Assembly (NCBI RefSeq): GCF_012928505.1 | Contig: NZ_JABBJN010000007.1 | Coordinates: forward strand, 1-64,000 | DNA: 64,000 nucleotides | Source: Achromobacter sp. Bel | GTDB taxonomy: Bacteria > Pseudomonadota > Gammaproteobacteria > Burkholderiales > Burkholderiaceae_B | Direction of reading: 5' to 3' | Shown here: positions 1-9,211 of the stretch, in pieces | Numbering within the stretch: the first letter of the stretch is position 1 | Layout: each line of letters starts with the position of its first letter | Made by a program: the position numbers and the translations under genes | The notes under the pieces: model-generated | The model's database searches: none | Seen by the model: the letters and a program-made list of their open reading frames with translations, nothing else | What the model was told of the DNA's origin: nothing

Positions 1-2345
1 AGCATGCCGGATTGGACCTGCGTCCGGCCCGCAAAGCCGCTGTTGTCGCCCAGCAGTTGCAACATGCCCGCGCCGGTCTTCGTAAGCTGGCCCGCGCCCG
101 CCAGCACGCCACTGAACGAGGTGCTGCTGGCTTGATTGAAGCGCACCTCGGCGCCCGCGGCGATCGTGGTGTTGCTGGTGTAGCGGCCGGCGCTGACGGC
201 CAACGTGCCCGCATCGACGCGCCAGTCTTGCGCGTTGACGCCGGTCAGTGTCAACACGCCCGCCCCTTGCTTGGCCATCGTGCCCGTGCCCGACACATAA
301 CCCGCATAGGTCGCGTCGGTCGCCTGGTTGAACACGACCGCGCCGTGGTTCAGCAGATCCCCGCGGATCGACCCCGCATGGCCCACCAGCGTGCCGGCCA
401 GCACTTGCGTGTTGCCGTAGGTGTTGGCGCCCGACAGCGTCAAGGTGCCGGTGCCGAGCTTTTGCAGGTTGCCCGCGCCGCCGATGCTCCCTTGCAAACC
501 CAGCGTGGTACCTGCCGCGACGTTGATATCAGCGGTTTGCGCCAGCGTCACGGCACGCGCCGAATCAAAGCTGGCCGTGGTGGCAAGCGCGCCGCCGTTC
601 AACGTCAACGCGCCTGCTGATGCCCCCAGGTTGGCGTCGGACGACACGGACAACGCGCCCGTGCGAACTTCGGTGCCGCCCGTATAAGTGTTGTTGCCCG
701 CCAGCACCAGCGTGCCGTAATCGGCTTTCACGAGCTTGCTGGCGCCCGTCAGGCGAGACGCGAGGGTGGCGGTCGTGCCGGCGCCGATGGCCAGGCCCGA
801 CCCCACGCGCACGACAGTCTGGCCATCCGCGCCGTCCAGCGCGATGGCATCGCCCTGGACGCGGTAGCCGCCGCTCGAGAACTGCATGCCCGTCACGCCC
901 ACGGCCCCGGCTCCCGCGTCCACCTCCACGATGCCGGACGCGCCCTGGAAAACGGCGTAGGTCGGGTTGGGCTGGAAACGGCCGTTCAGCGTGCCGTCCT
1001 CGTTGGTCCAGTTCAGCCCGTCCGTCCGCCAGACTCCCGAGCCGCCATCGATGACGCCGTTGTCGCGTTGCGCGGCATTGCCGCCGTCCCAGAAGCTCAA
1101 GGTGGTGCCAAACGTGGACATCAGGTTGACCTGGCCAACCACGGCCGTTTGAAGGCGCAAGTCATTGGCCGTGGTGCCCGTGGGCACGGTTCCCAGCGCC
1201 AGCGTATTGGCGGTCAGCGCACCGCCATAGTCGAACAGGCGGTAGACGCCTGCGCCGAACGCGCCTTGCTCCGTCACGTTCAGGGTGCCCGCCAACGCCA
1301 GGTCGCCGCCGACGTCGAACAGGGCGGCGGACGCGGCGCTTCCCAACGCCACGTTGACCCGGCTGGCGTTGTCCAGGGTAAGGTTGCCGCCCACCTTTAG
1401 CGTGCTGCCTTGCATGCCTTGCAGCACGCCACCGGTCAGCGTGACATTCTGGCCGAGGGTGCCGGTGCCTGACAGCACGACGTTGTTGCCGATGGCCGCA
1501 TTGCCGCTCAAGACGCCGGTTACGTGCAGGCGGCCACTGGACACCTCAGCGTTGCCACCCAGCGTGTTGGCCACGACCAGCGTGCCGCTCGAGACGCGCG
1601 TCGTGCCGGTAAAGGCGCTGTTATCCGCATTCAGGCTCAAGGCGCCCGCGCCGGTCTTCTCGAACGTGCCGCTGCCAGAGATTCTGCCCGCATAGTCGGT
1701 ATCGGTGGCCTGATCAAAACGCAACGTGCCTGCGGCGCCGATCGTGGCGTTGGCGGTGTACCGGGTCACGTCGCTTGCGAGCGTGCCGGCTTCGATGTTC
1801 CAGTTCAGCGTATTCAAGCCATTCAGGGTCAGGATGCCCGCCCCGCGTTTCACGATGGCGCCGGTGCCGATCATCTGGCCGGACACGCTGTCGTCCCACG
1901 TTTGATCGAAAATGACCGTGCCATCGTTCTGCAGATTGCCGCGGATCGACGCGCTGTCGCCGACGAGCGTGCCGGCCTGCACGCGCGTGTTGCCATAGGT
2001 ATTGGCGCCAGTCAGCGCCAGCGTGCCGGCGCCTTGCTTGATCAGGTTGCCGCCGCCCGTGATCACCCCGTTCCAGTCCAGTCGCGTGCCACTGGCGACG
2101 TCAATCGCGCCGTTCTGCAACAGGCTGATCTGCCGGTTCGAGCTGAAGCTCCCGCTCGTCGCCAAGGTCCCGTCCGTCATGGCCAACGCGGTGCTCGCCG
2201 CGCCCAGGTTGGCGTCCTTTGACACGCGCAGCGTCCCCTGGCGGATCTCGGTGCCGCCCGTGTAGGTATTGTCGCCGTCCAGGACCAACGTGCCCGCGCC
2301 GGCCTTGGTCAAGGTCGTGCCGTTCCAGCCCGTCGATGCGTTGGC
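1..2345 (-). repeat. 1578-bp-period internal duplication in the autotransporter passenger
   Basis: Matching segments are separated by exactly 1578 bp (526 codons). CGGTGCCGCC occurs at 671-680 and 2249-2258, and GTTGCCRTAG at 411-420 and 1989-1998. The encoded text matches across the whole overlap: NTYTGGTEVRTGALSVSSDA against NTYTGGTEIRQGTLRVSKDA, and SGANTYGNTQVLAGTLVG against TGANTYGNTRVQAGTLVG. The visible pair covers about 1-760 and 1579-2340. The left copy may continue beyond the window. Confidence 0.75.
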
Positions 2346-4661
2346 CGTCTGATCGCCAAGCGCTGCGCCCACGTTGAAGAGGTCGGTGGACTGAGCCAGC
2401 GTGAAGGTACCGTGGCGCAGATTGTTGTTGGCGGTCCAGCTGAGGCCGTAGGTGGCGAGGTACTGCCGGTTGTCGACCGACTTGCCCGTGTGAACGGTCA
2501 GGTAATCCACCGCGCCCGTAAAGCCGCCGACGTTCACCGACGTGAAATCTCCACTAATACCGCCTTGGGTGGCGATCAGCACCTTCCCTAGCTGGGTTTC
2601 GTCGGCAATGCCGCTCAGGTTGAGCACCGTGCCGTCGCCCAGTGACATCGAGGCGGCCTGCAAAGCGGGGCCGCCCGTACCCGCCCCCACCGCCAACAGG
2701 GTGTTGTCGGCCATCGCAAGGTCACCCAGCACCTCCAGCGTCGCAGGCCCCTGGATGGATAGCCTGCCCAGGGTGCCGGCGACGCTCAGGTTGCCCGAGA
2801 GGAGGTTCGCCGAGCCGATGGCGCCGTCGCCATACTGCAAGGTGCCATTGGACACGTCGGCCGACCCGCCCAGCTTGTCCAGCACGACCAGTTTGCCGCC
2901 CGACACGGTCGTTTTGCCCGTGAAACCGGCGCTGTTCCCCGTCAATACCGTTGTGCCGGCCACTTGATTCAGCCGATGTTGGCCAGCGCCCACGCTGCGC
3001 AGGGCGGGCGCGAATTTGAGGTCCGTATCGGTGTGGTTAAAGTTCAAGTTGGCGATGCCTGCGCCGAATTTGATCTCGGCGGCATTGAGCGTGCCGGCTC
3101 GAACCGCAGCCAAGCCGGTCTCGCCCCCGATATGGATAGTGGCGAAACCGGCCGGGTACGGGAACGTGTTGCTCACCAACTCCACGGCCTGTGTGCCAGC
3201 GACGCCAGTGGTGACCGTGCCGCCGTCCGCGATGGTCAACGTGCCGTCGCCGCCCCCCACGGCCATTGATATCGGGCCGTCGCTGGACCATACGGAACCC
3301 GCTCCAGCGACGGTCACCTTGCCGGCGCCTCCCGAGCTGCCGATCACGGCGCTGTTGTTGCTCACCACGCCACCGGCCAGGACAGACAGATTGCCCTGAC
3401 TCGTGAGGTCGGCCACTCGCAAATCGCCGTCGTTATGCCAGGACGAGCCAGAACCCGCCACCGTCAGGTCGCCTATGCCGGTTGCGTCGCTGCCGATGTA
3501 CGCGCCGGCGCTGAACAAACTAGCGCCTGCCTCGACGGAAACCTTGCCCCGTCCTCCTTGCGTACCGACGCTAAGCGCCTGACGATTGCGCCAGACGGAA
3601 TCCTCGCCCGACACCGTGACTTGGGCGGCGCCGTTACGCAAAGCAGCGACCGTGCCAAACAGGTTATTTACCTGGGCGCCATGGCTCACCGTCAATGCCC
3701 CCGTGCCGGTCCTGCCGACGAACAAATTTCCCGTGTTGGCCCAGACGGCATTCGGGCCATCTACCGTGACAGCCGCGGAGGTGACGAACCCAGACACATT
3801 CTCAATGGTGCTTTCATTGGAACCCAGCTTGTCCAGAATCTGCAGCTCGCCGCCAGTTACGTTGATGCTGCCTAGAAAACCGTTGCTGTCGGCAATCAGG
3901 CGCGTGGTACCGCTGTAATGATTGAGTTCGTGGACGCCTGAGTTGTCACTTCTCAGGCTGGCAGAGAAATCACTCACCGAATTGGTATTGAAGTTCAACT
4001 TGGCCGTGCCCGCACCAAAGAAGACCTCTTTCGCCAGCAGTTGGCCCGGTGCCAACGGCGCCGCGCCCGGCGTCGCCCCGATGTTGATAACGCCGGTCGC
4101 CGTTGCCGCCTTAGCCAGCGACACGGTTCCTAAGCCCAAGACCTGCACTCGCCCATCGTTCCACAGGTTCAACGTGCCGATACCTCCGTCGCCGATGGAC
4201 AGCGTCTGACCCAGTACCCAGCGGCTGCCTGACCCCGCCACATAGAACATGCCGATCCCGCTCGCCTCCTTGCCCACCACGCCGTTGGCGTTGTACAGGG
4301 ACGCTCCATCCGATATCCGCAGTGAACCGACAGCCGTGTCGCCAACGATAAAGTTCTCCGCCAATGCCCAGTCTGCCGGGTGATAGGGAAGAACGTCGCC
4401 CGAGCCGGCGATGCTTTGCGCCGTAGCCGCTGGAGACATGGTGCAAGCGGCCAACAGCGTGGCCGCCGCAAGGACTCCGGGTATGAACGTCGGTGCGTAA
4501 CGCTGCGAGATGCCGGCACCGTGGGTGCCTATCGCCCTGCGTCTCGTATCGTTCACGCGTCGAGTCTGACTGCCGCTTTTGCCCTGCCCTCTTGCATGCT
4601 CACTTGCCACCTGCCATAAACCCACGCTACGGTTGAAGACAATGCGATAAGTGCGGTTCAT
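1..4661 (-). CDS. Large ESPR-type autotransporter, 5' part (partial at left edge)
   Basis: The reverse strand stays open in one frame from an ATG at 4661 to base 1, about 1553 codons, so the C-terminal beta-barrel would lie outside the window. The N-terminus reads MNRTYRIVFNRSVGLWQVAS followed by EHARGQGKSGSQ, a typical extended signal peptide region of type V secretion proteins. A hydrophobic stretch and an AxA-type cleavage site (SPAATAQS) follow near residue 85. The rest is Gly/Thr/Asn/Val-rich passenger of beta-helix type with repeated GSGxLTVxGAG and GAGTLxLxGxNTYxG motifs (passenger-associated transport repeats). A GTG at 4556 is a poor start because it would remove the ESPR. The protein should be secreted to the cell surface; the adhesin or other function cannot be assigned. 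A 526-residue period repeats inside the passenger. Confidence 0.9.
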   Translation of the reverse strand, partial: MNRTYRIVFNRSVGLWQVASEHARGQGKSGSQTRRVNDTRRRAIGTHGAGISQRYAPTFIPGVLAAATLLAACTMSPAATAQSIAGSGDVLPYHPADWALAENFIVGDTAVGSLRISDGASLYNANGVVGKEASGIGMFYVAGSGSRWVLGQTLSIGDGGIGTLNLWNDGRVQVLGLGTVSLAKAATATGVINIGATPGAAPLAPGQLLAKEVFFGAGTAKLNFNTNSVSDFSASLRSDNSGVHELNHYSGTTRLIADSNGFLGSINVTGGELQILDKLGSNESTIENVSGFVTSAAVTVDGPNAVWANTGNLFVGRTGTGALTVSHGAQVNNLFGTVAALRNGAAQVTVSGEDSVWRNRQALSVGTQGGRGKVSVEAGASLFSAGAYIGSDATGIGDLTVAGSGSSWHNDGDLRVADLTSQGNLSVLAGGVVSNNSAVIGSSGGAGKVTVAGAGSVWSSDGPISMAVGGGDGTLTIADGGTVTTGVAGTQAVELVSNTFPYPAGFATIHIGGETGLAAVRAGTLNAAEIKFGAGIANLNFNHTDTDLKFAPALRSVGAGQHRLNQVAGTTVLTGNSAGFTGKTTVSGGKLVVLDKLGGSADVSNGTLQYGDGAIGSANLLSGNLSVAGTLGRLSIQGPATLEVLGDLAMADNTLLAVGAGTGGPALQAASMSLGDGTVLNLSGIADETQLGKVLIATQGGISGDFTSVNVGGFTGAVDYLTVHTGKSVDNRQYLATYGLSWTANNNLRHGTFTLAQSTDLFNVGAALGDQTANASTGWNGTTLTKAGAGTLVLDGDNTYTGGTEIRQGTLRVSKDANLGAASTALAMTDGTLATSGSFSSNRQISLLQNGAIDVASGTRLDWNGVITGGGNLIKQGAGTLALTGANTYGNTRVQAGTLVGDSASIRGNLQNDGTVIFDQTWDDSVSGQMIGTGAIVKRGAGILTLNGLNTLNWNIEAGTLASDVTRYTANATIGAAGTLRFDQATDTDYAGRISGSGTFEKTGAGALSLNADNSAFTGTTRVSSGTLVVANTLGGNAEVSSGRLHVTGVLSGNAAIGNNVVLSGTGTLGQNVTLTGGVLQGMQGSTLKVGGNLTLDNASRVNVALGSAASAALFDVGGDLALAGTLNVTEQGAFGAGVYRLFDYGGALTANTLALGTVPTGTTANDLRLQTAVVGQVNLMSTFGTTLSFWDGGNAAQRDNGVIDGGSGVWRTDGLNWTNEDGTLNGRFQPNPTYAVFQGASGIVEVDAGAGAVGVTGMQFSSGGYRVQGDAIALDGADGQTVVRVGSGLAIGAGTTATLASRLTGASKLVKADYGTLVLAGNNTYTGGTEVRTGALSVSSDANLGASAGALTLNGGALATTASFDSARAVTLAQTADINVAAGTTLGLQGSIGGAGNLQKLGTGTLTLSGANTYGNTQVLAGTLVGHAGSIRGDLLNHGAVVFNQATDATYAGYVSGTGTMAKQGAGVLTLTGVNAQDWRVDAGTLAVSAGRYTSNTTIAAGAEVRFNQASSTSFSGVLAGAGQLTKTGAGMLQLLGDNSGFAGRTQVQSGM

Positions 4662-4815
4662 GGGCTGTTCTATGTGGTGGGTGCCCGCAGGGAAATATCC
4701 CGCAAGCGGCAATTGGAATTCGCGCTGGGGGACGACGGCCAGCTCGGGAATTACAATTAGAAAGATTGCCTCTAACTTTGCACATCCCTCGTTTTTGGTA
4801 TTTTCGTGTGCTCCC

Positions 4816-5775
4816 TCACTTCCGCGCAGCGGAAGGTGTGCCGCGGGCGCTCCTGTCCCAGTCCTGCAAATGCCGTTCGATGTGCTCGCGGATGAAGTCG
4901 GCCAGCACGCGCGTCGCCATCGACGGGAAGCGGTTGGGCGCGGTGAGCAGGTAGATGGCGTCGCCCACGCCTTCGGGCTCGAACTCGGGCAGCACTTCAA
5001 CCAGCGTCCGGTCGCGCAACTGGCTCCATACCGCGTAACGGGGCAGCAAGGCCACGCCCAGCCCCGCCAGGACCGCATCCCGCAGAAATGGGTAGTCGCC
5101 CGATTGCAGCCTTGGCGCCACGCGCAGGATCAGCGGGTCGCCGTGCTCTTGCTTAAGACGCAGGTCAAAGCGACGGCCCAGGGACTGCGGCGCAATCAGG
5201 TCGCAACGCCCCAGATGCTCCATCTGCTGGACCGGCCCGTTATCCGCCAGGAAAGCCGGCGAGGCGCACAGGCACCACTGGATCCCGCAGACGCGGCGCG
5301 CGACGTGATCCTCGGGCGGCGATGAGGTGATCTTCAACGCGATATCGACTTCAGCGGAGATCAAGTCGCCGATGCCGTCGTTGATATGCACGCGCAGCGA
5401 AATGTCGGGATGGGTGCGCGCGAAATCGAGCAGCACGGGCGCCAGATAAAGATGGCCCAGGCCCGTCGGCAGCCGGATGCGAACGTCTCCCCGGACGGCC
5501 CCGTCCAGGCTGTCGATGGCGGCTTGCACCGCGCGCATTTCGTCAAGCAGGCGGATGCCATGCTGGTAAAGCAATTGCCCGGCTTGCGTCAGCTCGACAT
5601 GCCGGGTGGTCCGCCGGAAGAGTTGCGCGCCCAGATCCAATTCAAGCCGCTTCAAACGATGAGACATGTTCGAACGCGTCATGCCGCAACGCACGGCGGC
5701 GGCGCTCAGATTGCGCGACTCCACCATCGCCACGAAGAGTCTGACCAGGTTCAGATCCGGCATATTGTCAATCAT
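4816..5775 (-). CDS. LysR-family transcriptional regulator
   Basis: A 319-residue protein of normal LysR length. The N-terminal winged helix (about residues 5-65, LNLVRLFVAMVESRNLSAAA ... MSHRLKRLELDLGAQLFRRT) is followed by a type-2 periplasmic-binding-fold effector domain. A second in-frame ATG at 5763 (MPDLN) is an equally plausible start. It is divergent from the CoA-transferase/oxidoreductase/Bug operon starting at 5866, with 90 bp between them, so it most likely controls that operon and itself. The effector is unknown. Confidence 0.85.
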   Translation of the reverse strand: MIDNMPDLNLVRLFVAMVESRNLSAAAVRCGMTRSNMSHRLKRLELDLGAQLFRRTTRHVELTQAGQLLYQHGIRLLDEMRAVQAAIDSLDGAVRGDVRIRLPTGLGHLYLAPVLLDFARTHPDISLRVHINDGIGDLISAEVDIALKITSSPPEDHVARRVCGIQWCLCASPAFLADNGPVQQMEHLGRCDLIAPQSLGRRFDLRLKQEHGDPLILRVAPRLQSGDYPFLRDAVLAGLGVALLPRYAVWSQLRDRTLVEVLPEFEPEGVGDAIYLLTAPNRFPSMATRVLADFIREHIERHLQDWDRSARGTPSAARK

Positions 5776-5865
5776 GGTTCACCATTCCAGGCACAAATAC
5801 GTAGATTGTCCAATTCTGTCGGCGAGTCTAGCATCGACCGCATTGTCCTTAGCCTTATCGCAACC

Positions 5866-7077
5866 ATGCCCATCCCGCCGTTCGACCCCGCTTGCGGCCC
5901 CTACTCAGGCCTGCGCGTACTGGACCTCAGCCAGGGAATCGCGGGCCCCTACTGCGCCCAGATCCTCTGGCAGCAAGGCGCCGACGTTGTGAAGGTGGAG
6001 CCGCCGGACGGCGATTGGGGCCGCCATGTGGGCGTCGTGCGCGACGGCCAGAGCGCGTTGTCGATTGCCTATAACGTGGGCAAGCGCGGCGTATGCGTGG
6101 ATGCCCGCCAGCCGCAGGGCAAAGCCTTGTTGGCGCAAATGGCGCAACGCGCCGACATCCTGATCCAGAATTTCCGCCCCGGTGTGGCGGAACGCATGGG
6201 CGTGGGCTATGACAGCCTGGCCGAGCGCTGCCCGGGCCTGGTGTACGTGTCCATCAGCGGCTACGGCCCGGATGGCCCCAGCTCGAACGCGCCGGCCTCG
6301 GACTCGGTAATGCAGGCCGACAGCGGGCTGATGTTCGCGAACCAGACGCCCGAGGGCGAGCCGCGCCGGATCGGGTTGCTGATGGCCGACATCGCCACCG
6401 CGCTCTATGCCGTCCAGGCCACCAGCGCCGCCCTGTATCAGCAGGCGCGCAGCGGCCGCGGCCAGCACGTGCAGTTGAGCCTGTTCCAGGCCTGCGCCGC
6501 ATTGCAGGTGAACGACATCCTGGCGTTCGGCATGACAGGCGCGCGCGCGACGGGCGCGGTCAGCGCGCCCAATGGCGTATTCAATACGGCGGACGCAAGC
6601 CTGTCGGTCCTGGCGCTGAACAACGACCAGTTTGCCCGGCTCTGCCGCGCGCTGGACCGGCCCGACTGGCTGGCCGATCCGGCGCTATCCAGCAACGCCG
6701 GCCGCATGGCGCAGCGCGAGCGCCTGCACCGCGAACTGTCCATTCAACTGGCGGCGCAGCCGGCCGCGCATTGGGTGGAGCGCCTGGCGCGCGAAGACGT
6801 GCTGCATGCCCGGGTCAGGGACTATGACAGCCTGGCCGCGCATCCGCAGGCCGCGCATATCGGCCTGCTGGAGCCGCTGGCGCAGCCCGGCGGCGAGTCC
6901 CTGCCGTTTGCGCGCGTACCCGGCGCGGCTGCCCGGCGGTCGTTGCAGGCTGCGCCTGCGGTCGGCCAGCATACGGTCGCCGTGTTGACGGACTGGGGCG
7001 TGCCGCCTTCGGACATCCAATCCATGCTGGACGTGGGCGTGCTGCGCCAGGCGCCATCGGCGCAGGAGGACCGCTGA
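5866..7077 (+). CDS. CaiB/BaiF (class III) CoA-transferase
   Basis: 403 residues, the usual length for family III CoA-transferases, which move CoA between carboxylic acids through an aspartyl-CoA thioester. The family signature GLRVLDLSQGIAGPYCAQIL lies at about 15-34, followed by KVEPPDGDWGR. The expected catalytic Asp is D175 in LLMADIATALYAVQ. The start is the ATG at 5866. An open frame continues upstream through the LysR gene but is not conserved-looking. The stop overlaps the next ATG (ATGA at 7077), indicating translational coupling. With the oxidoreductase and Bug receptor it suggests uptake and CoA activation of a carboxylic acid, identity unknown. Confidence 0.88.
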   Translation: MPIPPFDPACGPYSGLRVLDLSQGIAGPYCAQILWQQGADVVKVEPPDGDWGRHVGVVRDGQSALSIAYNVGKRGVCVDARQPQGKALLAQMAQRADILIQNFRPGVAERMGVGYDSLAERCPGLVYVSISGYGPDGPSSNAPASDSVMQADSGLMFANQTPEGEPRRIGLLMADIATALYAVQATSAALYQQARSGRGQHVQLSLFQACAALQVNDILAFGMTGARATGAVSAPNGVFNTADASLSVLALNNDQFARLCRALDRPDWLADPALSSNAGRMAQRERLHRELSIQLAAQPAAHWVERLAREDVLHARVRDYDSLAAHPQAAHIGLLEPLAQPGGESLPFARVPGAAARRSLQAAPAVGQHTVAVLTDWGVPPSDIQSMLDVGVLRQAPSAQEDR

Positions 7078-8141
7078 TGCGCGCGCTGATCTGCCAACGC
7101 CATGGTCCGGTTGAGGACGTCTTGCCGGGAGACATCGCGGACGCCCCCGCCCCTGGTCCCCACGACGTCACGGTCGCCGTGGAATACGCAAGCGTCAGCC
7201 ACGCGACCAAGCTGCTGATCGAAGGCAGCTATCAAAGTCGGCCGCCCCTGCCCTTTGTGCCTGGCACCGAAGCGGCCGGGCGCGTCATTGCCTGCGGTGC
7301 GCAAGTCACGCGCCTGAAGCCGGGCGACAAAGTGGTGGCGCTGTCGCGCTGGGGTTGCTACGCGCAACGCCTGACGCTGCCCGAGCACACCGTCTACCCC
7401 GTACCCGACGACTTGCCGCTGCTGTCCGCCCTGCCCATTCCCATTTCCTACGGGACGGCCTGGTGCGCCTTGCTGTGGCGTGCCGCCATGCAACCCGGCG
7501 ACACGGTGCTGGTGCTGGGAGCCGGATCCGGCGTCGGCCTGGCGGCCGTGGAAATCGCCTCGTCGCTGGGCGCCACGGTGCTGGCGTGCGCCAGCACGGA
7601 CACCAAACGACAGGCCGCGTTGGCCGCGGGCGCCTCGCACGCGTTCGCCGCGGACGAAGGCATGGCGCAGGCGGTCAAGGCGGCAAGCGGCGGGCGCGGG
7701 GCCGACGTCGTGCTGGACGCCGTGGGCGGCGACGCCTTCGAACGCAGCGTGCGGGCGGCGGCGGCCAATGCACGGATGGTCTCGGTCGGCTTCGCCAGCG
7801 GCCGCATTCCCGACGTGCCGCTGAACCTGTTGCTTGTGAAGAACATTGCCCTGCATGGATTTTTCTTTGGCCGCTACATAGGCTGGACGCCCGCCGACGA
7901 ACGCATCGTCCACGCGCCCGCCATGCAGCGCACGATGTCCACTTTGTTTGACTGGGCCCGCAGCAAGCGGATCCGGCCAGCTGTAACGGCGATCTATCCG
8001 ATCACCGGTCTTGCCGCAGCACTCGCCGCCCTGGAAAGCCGACAAGTCGTCGGCAAGGTGGCGATCACAATAACGACGGAGACAAACCCATGCACGCCAT
8101 CACCGCCCGACTCGCCCCCAGGGCGAGCAGCTCCCGCCTAG
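7077..8141 (+). CDS. Zinc-independent MDR oxidoreductase (NADPH:quinone reductase-like)
   Basis: 354 residues of the medium-chain dehydrogenase/reductase superfamily. A GroES-like N-terminal domain contains PFVPGTEAAGRVIACGAQV and GDKVVAL. The Rossmann domain has the nucleotide-binding motif GAGSGVGLAAVEIASSLGA and GGRGADVVLDAVGGDAF. I do not see the zinc-ligand pattern of alcohol dehydrogenases, which favours the quinone-reductase/enoyl-reductase branch. It overlaps the CoA-transferase by 1 bp and the Bug gene by 52 bp. Its last ~17 residues (Pro-rich, after the AITITTET end typical of the family) look like a tail produced by reading into the next gene. Confidence 0.85.
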   Translation: MRALICQRHGPVEDVLPGDIADAPAPGPHDVTVAVEYASVSHATKLLIEGSYQSRPPLPFVPGTEAAGRVIACGAQVTRLKPGDKVVALSRWGCYAQRLTLPEHTVYPVPDDLPLLSALPIPISYGTAWCALLWRAAMQPGDTVLVLGAGSGVGLAAVEIASSLGATVLACASTDTKRQAALAAGASHAFAADEGMAQAVKAASGGRGADVVLDAVGGDAFERSVRAAAANARMVSVGFASGRIPDVPLNLLLVKNIALHGFFFGRYIGWTPADERIVHAPAMQRTMSTLFDWARSKRIRPAVTAIYPITGLAAALAALESRQVVGKVAITITTETNPCTPSPPDSPPGRAAPA

Positions 8142-9115
8142 CGCGACACGCCAGAGAGCTGGCCGCCGCCGCGCTCGCCTTGGGCCTTGCCGCAGGCCCT
8201 TTGACCGTGCTGGCCGCGGACCCCGCGTTTCCCACCAAGCCCATCACCATGATCGTCCCCTACCCGCCGGGCGGCCCGACGGATATCGTGGCGCGCCTGG
8301 TGGCGGCGGAAATGTCCAAGACCATCGGCCAGAACATCATCGTGGACAACAAGCCCGGCGCAAGCGGCATGATCGGCGCCGATCTTGTGGCGCGCGCCGC
8401 GCCGGATGGCTATACCTTCCTGGCCAACGCATCGCTGCACGTGATCAATCCGTACATCTACGCGACGATGCGCTACGACGCCTTCAAGGATTTCGCGCCC
8501 ATTACCCAGCTGGCGGACGTGCCGCTGGTGCTGGTCGTGCCGCAGACGGCCAAGGTCCGCACCGTTCAGGACCTGGTCGCGCAGGGCAAGACGCAGGCGC
8601 TGAACTTCGGTTCGGCGGGGTCTGCCTCGGCTCAGCAGCTTGCGGGCGAGTCGTTCAAGGTGCGCTCCGGCCTGCAGATGCAGCACGTGCCCTACAAGGG
8701 CAGCGCGCCGGCATTGACGGATCTGGTGGGTGGACAGATCCAGTTGATGTTCGACTCGATGCCATCGGCCATGCCGTTCATCAAGTCCGGAAAGCTGCGC
8801 GCGGTGGCGGTCACGACCGCGCGGCGGGTGGATGAGCTTCCCGACGTGCCGACCATGGCGGAATCCGGTTTCCCGGGCTTCGATATCAGCACCTGGTACG
8901 GCCTGTGGGCGCCCAAGGGCACGCCGCCCGAGATCGTGGCCAAGCTGGCCGACCATGCCGCGCGAGCGCTCAAGCAGCCCAACGTCGTGACCCAATACGC
9001 AGGACTGGGTGCCAAGCCGGTGGGATCGGACCCGACCACCTTCGCACGCTTCACTGCCTCCGAGGGAGAAAAGTGGCGCGACATCGTGAAGGCGGCGCAA
9101 ATCACGCCGCAATAG
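8090..9115 (+). CDS. Bug/TctC-family periplasmic solute receptor
   Basis: 341 residues with a long Arg-rich signal peptide (about 1-42, ending LTVLAADPAF) and the Bug fold. Family hallmarks are FPTKPITMIVPYPPGGPTD at about 46, NKPGASGMIGAD, MQHVPYKGSAPALTDLVGGQ and GTPPEIVAKL. Bug proteins bind carboxylates or small organic acids for tripartite tricarboxylate transporters. A GGAG sits just before the ATG. No TctA or TctB membrane gene is nearby, so it is an orphan receptor, cotranscribed with the CoA-transferase and oxidoreductase. Confidence 0.92.
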   Translation: MHAITARLAPRASSSRLARHARELAAAALALGLAAGPLTVLAADPAFPTKPITMIVPYPPGGPTDIVARLVAAEMSKTIGQNIIVDNKPGASGMIGADLVARAAPDGYTFLANASLHVINPYIYATMRYDAFKDFAPITQLADVPLVLVVPQTAKVRTVQDLVAQGKTQALNFGSAGSASAQQLAGESFKVRSGLQMQHVPYKGSAPALTDLVGGQIQLMFDSMPSAMPFIKSGKLRAVAVTTARRVDELPDVPTMAESGFPGFDISTWYGLWAPKGTPPEIVAKLADHAARALKQPNVVTQYAGLGAKPVGSDPTTFARFTASEGEKWRDIVKAAQITPQ

Positions 9116-9133
9116 TGGAACCCGGGCGCTTTC

Positions 9134-9188
9134 AGGTTCTTCGTTCCGGCGGAGATGCCCTCGCGGTAGACTCCGCCGCAGAGAACCT
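9134..9188. terminator. Nested inverted repeat between convergent genes
   Basis: AGGTTCT (9134-9140) pairs with AGAACCT (9182-9188), and inside it CGGCGGAG (9147-9154) pairs with CTCCGCCG (9171-9178). The structure sits between the stops of the convergent Bug (9115) and racemase-like (9212) genes, as expected for a bidirectional transcript-end hairpin. There is no T-tract. Confidence 0.5.
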
Positions 9189-9211
9189 CGGACTGGCACA
9201 TCCTTCAAAGG

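Noticed and set aside
12-2265. Several plus-strand open frames across the left end
   Set aside because: They are antisense to the autotransporter, whose minus-strand frame is continuous, begins with an ESPR and carries passenger repeats.
5386-5865. An upstream extension of the CoA-transferase frame
   Set aside because: The extra ~160 residues lie antisense to the LysR gene and lack family similarity, while the ATG at 5866 begins directly before the conserved GLRVLDLSQG motif.
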